This document shows, in pieces, positions 62,701 through 64,000 of a stretch of 64,000 nt of DNA (positions are counted from its first letter, which is position 1; each line of letters begins with the position of its first letter). The DNA comes from JAOAPY01 sp038237475 (GTDB lineage: Bacteria > Acidobacteriota > Blastocatellia > Pyrinomonadales > Pyrinomonadaceae), in assembly GCA_038237475.1 (NCBI GenBank), contig JBBRYS010000002.1, positions 496,001 through 560,000 of the forward strand. Direction: 5' to 3'. A model generated the notes under the pieces. That model was not told the origin of the DNA and ran no database searches. It was given only the letters and a program-made list of their open reading frames with translations. The position numbers were made by a program, and so were the translations under genes.

Positions 62701-62841
62701 AATCAAAAGCTTGCCTGCCGGCGTGATGCGGTGCCCTTCACTGGCCGGCTCTTCATCACTGCCGCGACTTGCCGAAAGCAAGCTCGTGTTTGGCGCAAGC
62801 AAGAGCGTTAGTGTCAGAAACAGCAGCGCAAGTATTCGCAT
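59713..62841 (-). CDS. YVTN/YncE beta-propeller fused to phosphoesterase domain
   Basis: A 1042-residue exported protein with signal peptide (ILALLFLTLTLLLA). Residues ~40-500 form a YncE-like seven-bladed propeller (LFVANNLSDSLGVISD, VYVSCWNDESIAVMD, LLVVNSDDDSVSVIDT). Residues ~530-1010 are an alkaline-phosphatase-superfamily phosphoesterase: HIIYVIKENRSYDQVLGD, NSEASPDGHNWSTAAF, and the late metal-site region IFVIEDDAQDGPDHVDAHRSPALVIS. This fusion is known in Acidobacteriota. A low-complexity PERSGAEGERS segment lies in a propeller loop. Substrate is unknown; phosphodiester or phospholipase C-like activity is plausible. Confidence 0.9.
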   Translation of the reverse strand: MRILALLFLTLTLLLAPNTSLLSASRGSDEEPASEGHRITPAGKLLIDAATRQVAVGSLPVGFVRSPDHTGPDGRGRYLIAVNSGFGLQFNAAGNRGQQSLAVIDLNITSAPVVIQNVFFPSPQSVNVGLVFSPTADDDGSYALYASGGFENKIWLLRFQPGIKNPITPVSPGPNTMMEAPSIDIGGFATLAPSPRYNDDHAPVYPTGLAISADGNTLFVANNLSDSLGVISDLRGTRKLERIDLRRPSNQAHFLYPYGVVALPEAEPSGIRHGGTAKVYVSCWNDESIAVMDPARTTNPVSYIQVGRHPTAMLLNELRTRLLVVNSDDDSVSVIDTATDREIERINVRLAEKALLGSSPEGLALDGKTLYVANAHSDSVAVVQLSKRTAGGVDAPATSAADPERSGAEGERSTVRGFIPTGQYPSAVAVVGGSIFVGNGKGTGVENSSVVVNNSGRTPNAPNDRFPVGTGRDLKEGGQYSVSLVVGNISVVAQPDERALVEYTQSVMRNNGLLGAPVTKLFAGKSPINHIIYVIKENRSYDQVLGDVEKSGDGRRADGDPRLAIFGSGEAAKLTGGAAQEITPNFRALALRFGLFDRFFVNSEASPDGHNWSTAAFSSDYVDKAYRWQYSRRGRGYDYEGFNRLPAYEPMRNTPSMFGPGVSATDVANFMRRFIPYLNGSRDVAEPQTLYLWDAAARAGLTYRNYGEFIATLSEADVAAIKRNRAKSYPDISPTVSAFPTKKALEGHHSVSFRTFDTNTPDAMTAESYRASRESAGQINPLISAGNGEAKFRGTSRFGEWLEDFNRFVGERLEGKPENMPNLSILRLPNDHTNGIKLRNPTPQFLVADSDYALGKLVEAVSNSPYWKDTAIFVIEDDAQDGPDHVDAHRSPALVISAYNKPGLLIHEFHNTVSLIRTMELLIGIEPMNQLDANATPINIFRAEADLQPYQARVPNVSLDNLMTQPARDAASAFWMRRTDQQDMSHADMADPEVLNRIIWFSVQGRKPMPESVRLPLFEAMRLGLKEESEQWARNKNASDPD

Positions 62842-63067
62842 AGTTTATTCGCTTTCGGATTCGAGCCGGTAGAGTAACTGATGTACGGAAAAATACAGGT
62901 TGCACACAGAGGGTACAAGCATCCATGCGATCAGTAAAAAACTTCGGCAGTTTCAGGTAACCCGCCGACTACGTCCATGACATCGCCGTGAATTCAGAAA
63001 AGGCACTGTTACTGCGACCCTCCGATGGCTGCAGTCGGCCTGCCTGACTGAACATATTTCACAATAT

Positions 63068-64000
63068 TCACATGACCAAATAAGACTTTGCTTCCATGCG
63101 AAATCCATTTTCGGATAGCAGTTTCGCAGCCTGACTCTGTCCGGAAACCAGCAGCAGAACCTCTCGTCGCTGGCCCAGGACATCGAGAAAACTGCGTTGC
63201 TCCAGCTGGTCAGTGATCCATTTAAAGCGCAGCACATCCATATTGTTCTTCCCATAATAGGCCATGGCAAGCGGAATCGAATTTAATCCTTCAGCGATTG
63301 CCAGCGGTTTTTGTGGACCGGATGTTTGGCTATCAACGTAAAGCGCCATCTCTCTGTGCCGGTCTGGTTTTCCCCGCAACTGCCCTCGAGCAGTCAGCAA
63401 GCCGGCAGAGAACATGAACCCTATGATCGAGAGGCACGCATAAAGAAGATATATCCAGGCCGTATCAGCTCGCCGGGCCGCGATGAGCAGAAGATAACTG
63501 GATGAGATTGCGAGCAGCACCAACAGCGGATACATCCGTGCCTGTTGCGAAAAATAAATCTGTTCGGGTGAAAACGCCAGCAGCAGCGCGCTCAGTACTC
63601 CCACAGAGATTCCAGATAGTTCCCTTCCCAGAAAGCACAACATCATGACAGCCAGTGCACCAAAGAAGGCTGAGGGTAGCCGCAGTGCGAACTCGGTATT
63701 GCCAAACGATGCAATCCAGTAATGCATAAAATAAAAATAGGCCGGCAGGTGCACATTTCTCTTCAGCACAGCGGTGACCGGCCTGAGCCCCAAACCTGAC
63801 TCAGACACAAGCACTCTCCTGTATTCGTCAGTGGAACTCGGCATAGTAATCGGAGCAGCCTTCGCTTCACGGCTGAGATAAACATACTGATGCCCCGTCG
63901 CGGCCGGAAGCGTGTAGAACTTTTCGCACTCCAGCGTTTGGGAGTCGAGTTTGTAGAGCCGGACAGACAAGCCCGTCACGAAAATCAGGGCTGCCAACAA
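63068..64000 (-). CDS. GT39-type glycosyltransferase-like membrane protein, 5' end outside window, apparently internally deleted
   Basis: The frame runs off the right edge; the TTG at 64000 is only the first visible codon. The visible 310 residues start with a first helix and loop (LYKLDSQTLECEKFYTLPAATG) of the dolichyl-phosphate-mannosyltransferase-like family. They then give YFMHYWIASFGNTEFALRLPSAFFG, LLAFSPEQIYFSQQARMYPLLVLLA and a last helix (LLYACLSIIGFMFSAGLL). From there the sequence jumps directly to what normally is the C-terminal periplasmic part (SIPLAMAYYGKNNMDVLRFKWI). Complete members are 500 or more residues, so several central helices are missing. The usual Asp-Glu of the first loop is ECEK here. 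It may be inactive. Confidence 0.7.
   Translation of the reverse strand: MLAALIFVTGLSVRLYKLDSQTLECEKFYTLPAATGHQYVYLSREAKAAPITMPSSTDEYRRVLVSESGLGLRPVTAVLKRNVHLPAYFYFMHYWIASFGNTEFALRLPSAFFGALAVMMLCFLGRELSGISVGVLSALLLAFSPEQIYFSQQARMYPLLVLLAISSSYLLLIAARRADTAWIYLLYACLSIIGFMFSAGLLTARGQLRGKPDRHREMALYVDSQTSGPQKPLAIAEGLNSIPLAMAYYGKNNMDVLRFKWITDQLEQRSFLDVLGQRREVLLLVSGQSQAAKLLSENGFRMEAKSYLVM

Noticed and set aside
1..64000. tRNA, rRNA, CRISPR array, prophage or insertion sequence
   Set aside because: I looked through the gene-free stretches for tRNA T-arm (GGTTCGAATCC-type) patterns, regular direct repeats with spacers, transposase motifs and terminal repeats, and saw none convincing.

Overview
The window reads as ordinary chromosome from a diderm heterotroph of moderate GC, most likely an Acidobacteriota member of the Blastocatellia/Pyrinomonadaceae type. 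That placement is inferred from gene content: LpxD and TonB-dependent uptake show an outer membrane; DUF4097 and DUF5916 surface proteins, an ECF/anti-sigma pair, NtrY/NtrX-type regulators, PQQ-propeller and CPBP proteins fit the phylum. No rRNA, tRNA, CRISPR array, prophage or insertion sequence is visible.

Layout. 1-5780 is a vitamin B12 uptake locus on the minus strand: a riboswitch with a terminator controls btuF-btuC-btuD, and a second riboswitch precedes a TonB-dependent receptor that runs off the left edge. 5790-11410 holds a 7-bp tandem repeat, mtnA, a nucleotide-sugar pair (4-epimerase and UDP-glucose dehydrogenase), a FecR-like protein and a small exported protein. 11530-17430 (plus) carries coaBC, a family-4 uracil-DNA glycosylase, priA and lpxD. 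17470-25270 (minus) holds an SDR oxidoreductase with an attenuator-like leader, an MGDG-synthase-type glycosyltransferase coupled to a radical SAM enzyme, a Uma2 protein and an NtrC/NtrY two-component pair. 25420-28610 (plus) contains an unrecognised three-gene membrane cassette and a CPBP protease, followed by a TPR protein.

29930-37120 holds citrate synthase, a glycine-zipper protein, a cysteine desulfurase and a large DUF5916 outer-membrane protein. 37320-42820 (minus) is an envelope-stress-like cluster: ECF sigma, zinc-finger anti-sigma, a DUF4097 protein, an unknown protein and a double DUF4097 protein split by a coiled coil. Two regions in this cluster share the bipartite motif TTGCCACAAA-N11-TGGNGTTT, probably the promoter read by its own sigma factor. 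42960-46620 (plus) is a haem operon (hemE, hemH, hemY). 46720-52110 holds an NTF2-like protein, a fused transporter/spermidine-synthase-like protein and a DUF58/MoxR pair. 52290-55440 has a type IV pilin-like protein, an Rrf2 regulator with a palindromic operator over its -10, and the major sigma factor. 55490-64000 (minus) has a PfkB sugar kinase, a SET-domain protein, a PQQ propeller with EF-hands, an FG-GAP-like exported protein, a propeller/phosphoesterase fusion and an apparently internally deleted GT39-type protein cut by the right edge.

The best candidates for something undescribed are the three-gene membrane cassette (25535-27493), the ECF/DUF4097 cluster with its shared promoter motif, and the structured leader upstream of the SDR gene (18242-18477). 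All functional statements rest on motif recognition by eye; no database search was run.
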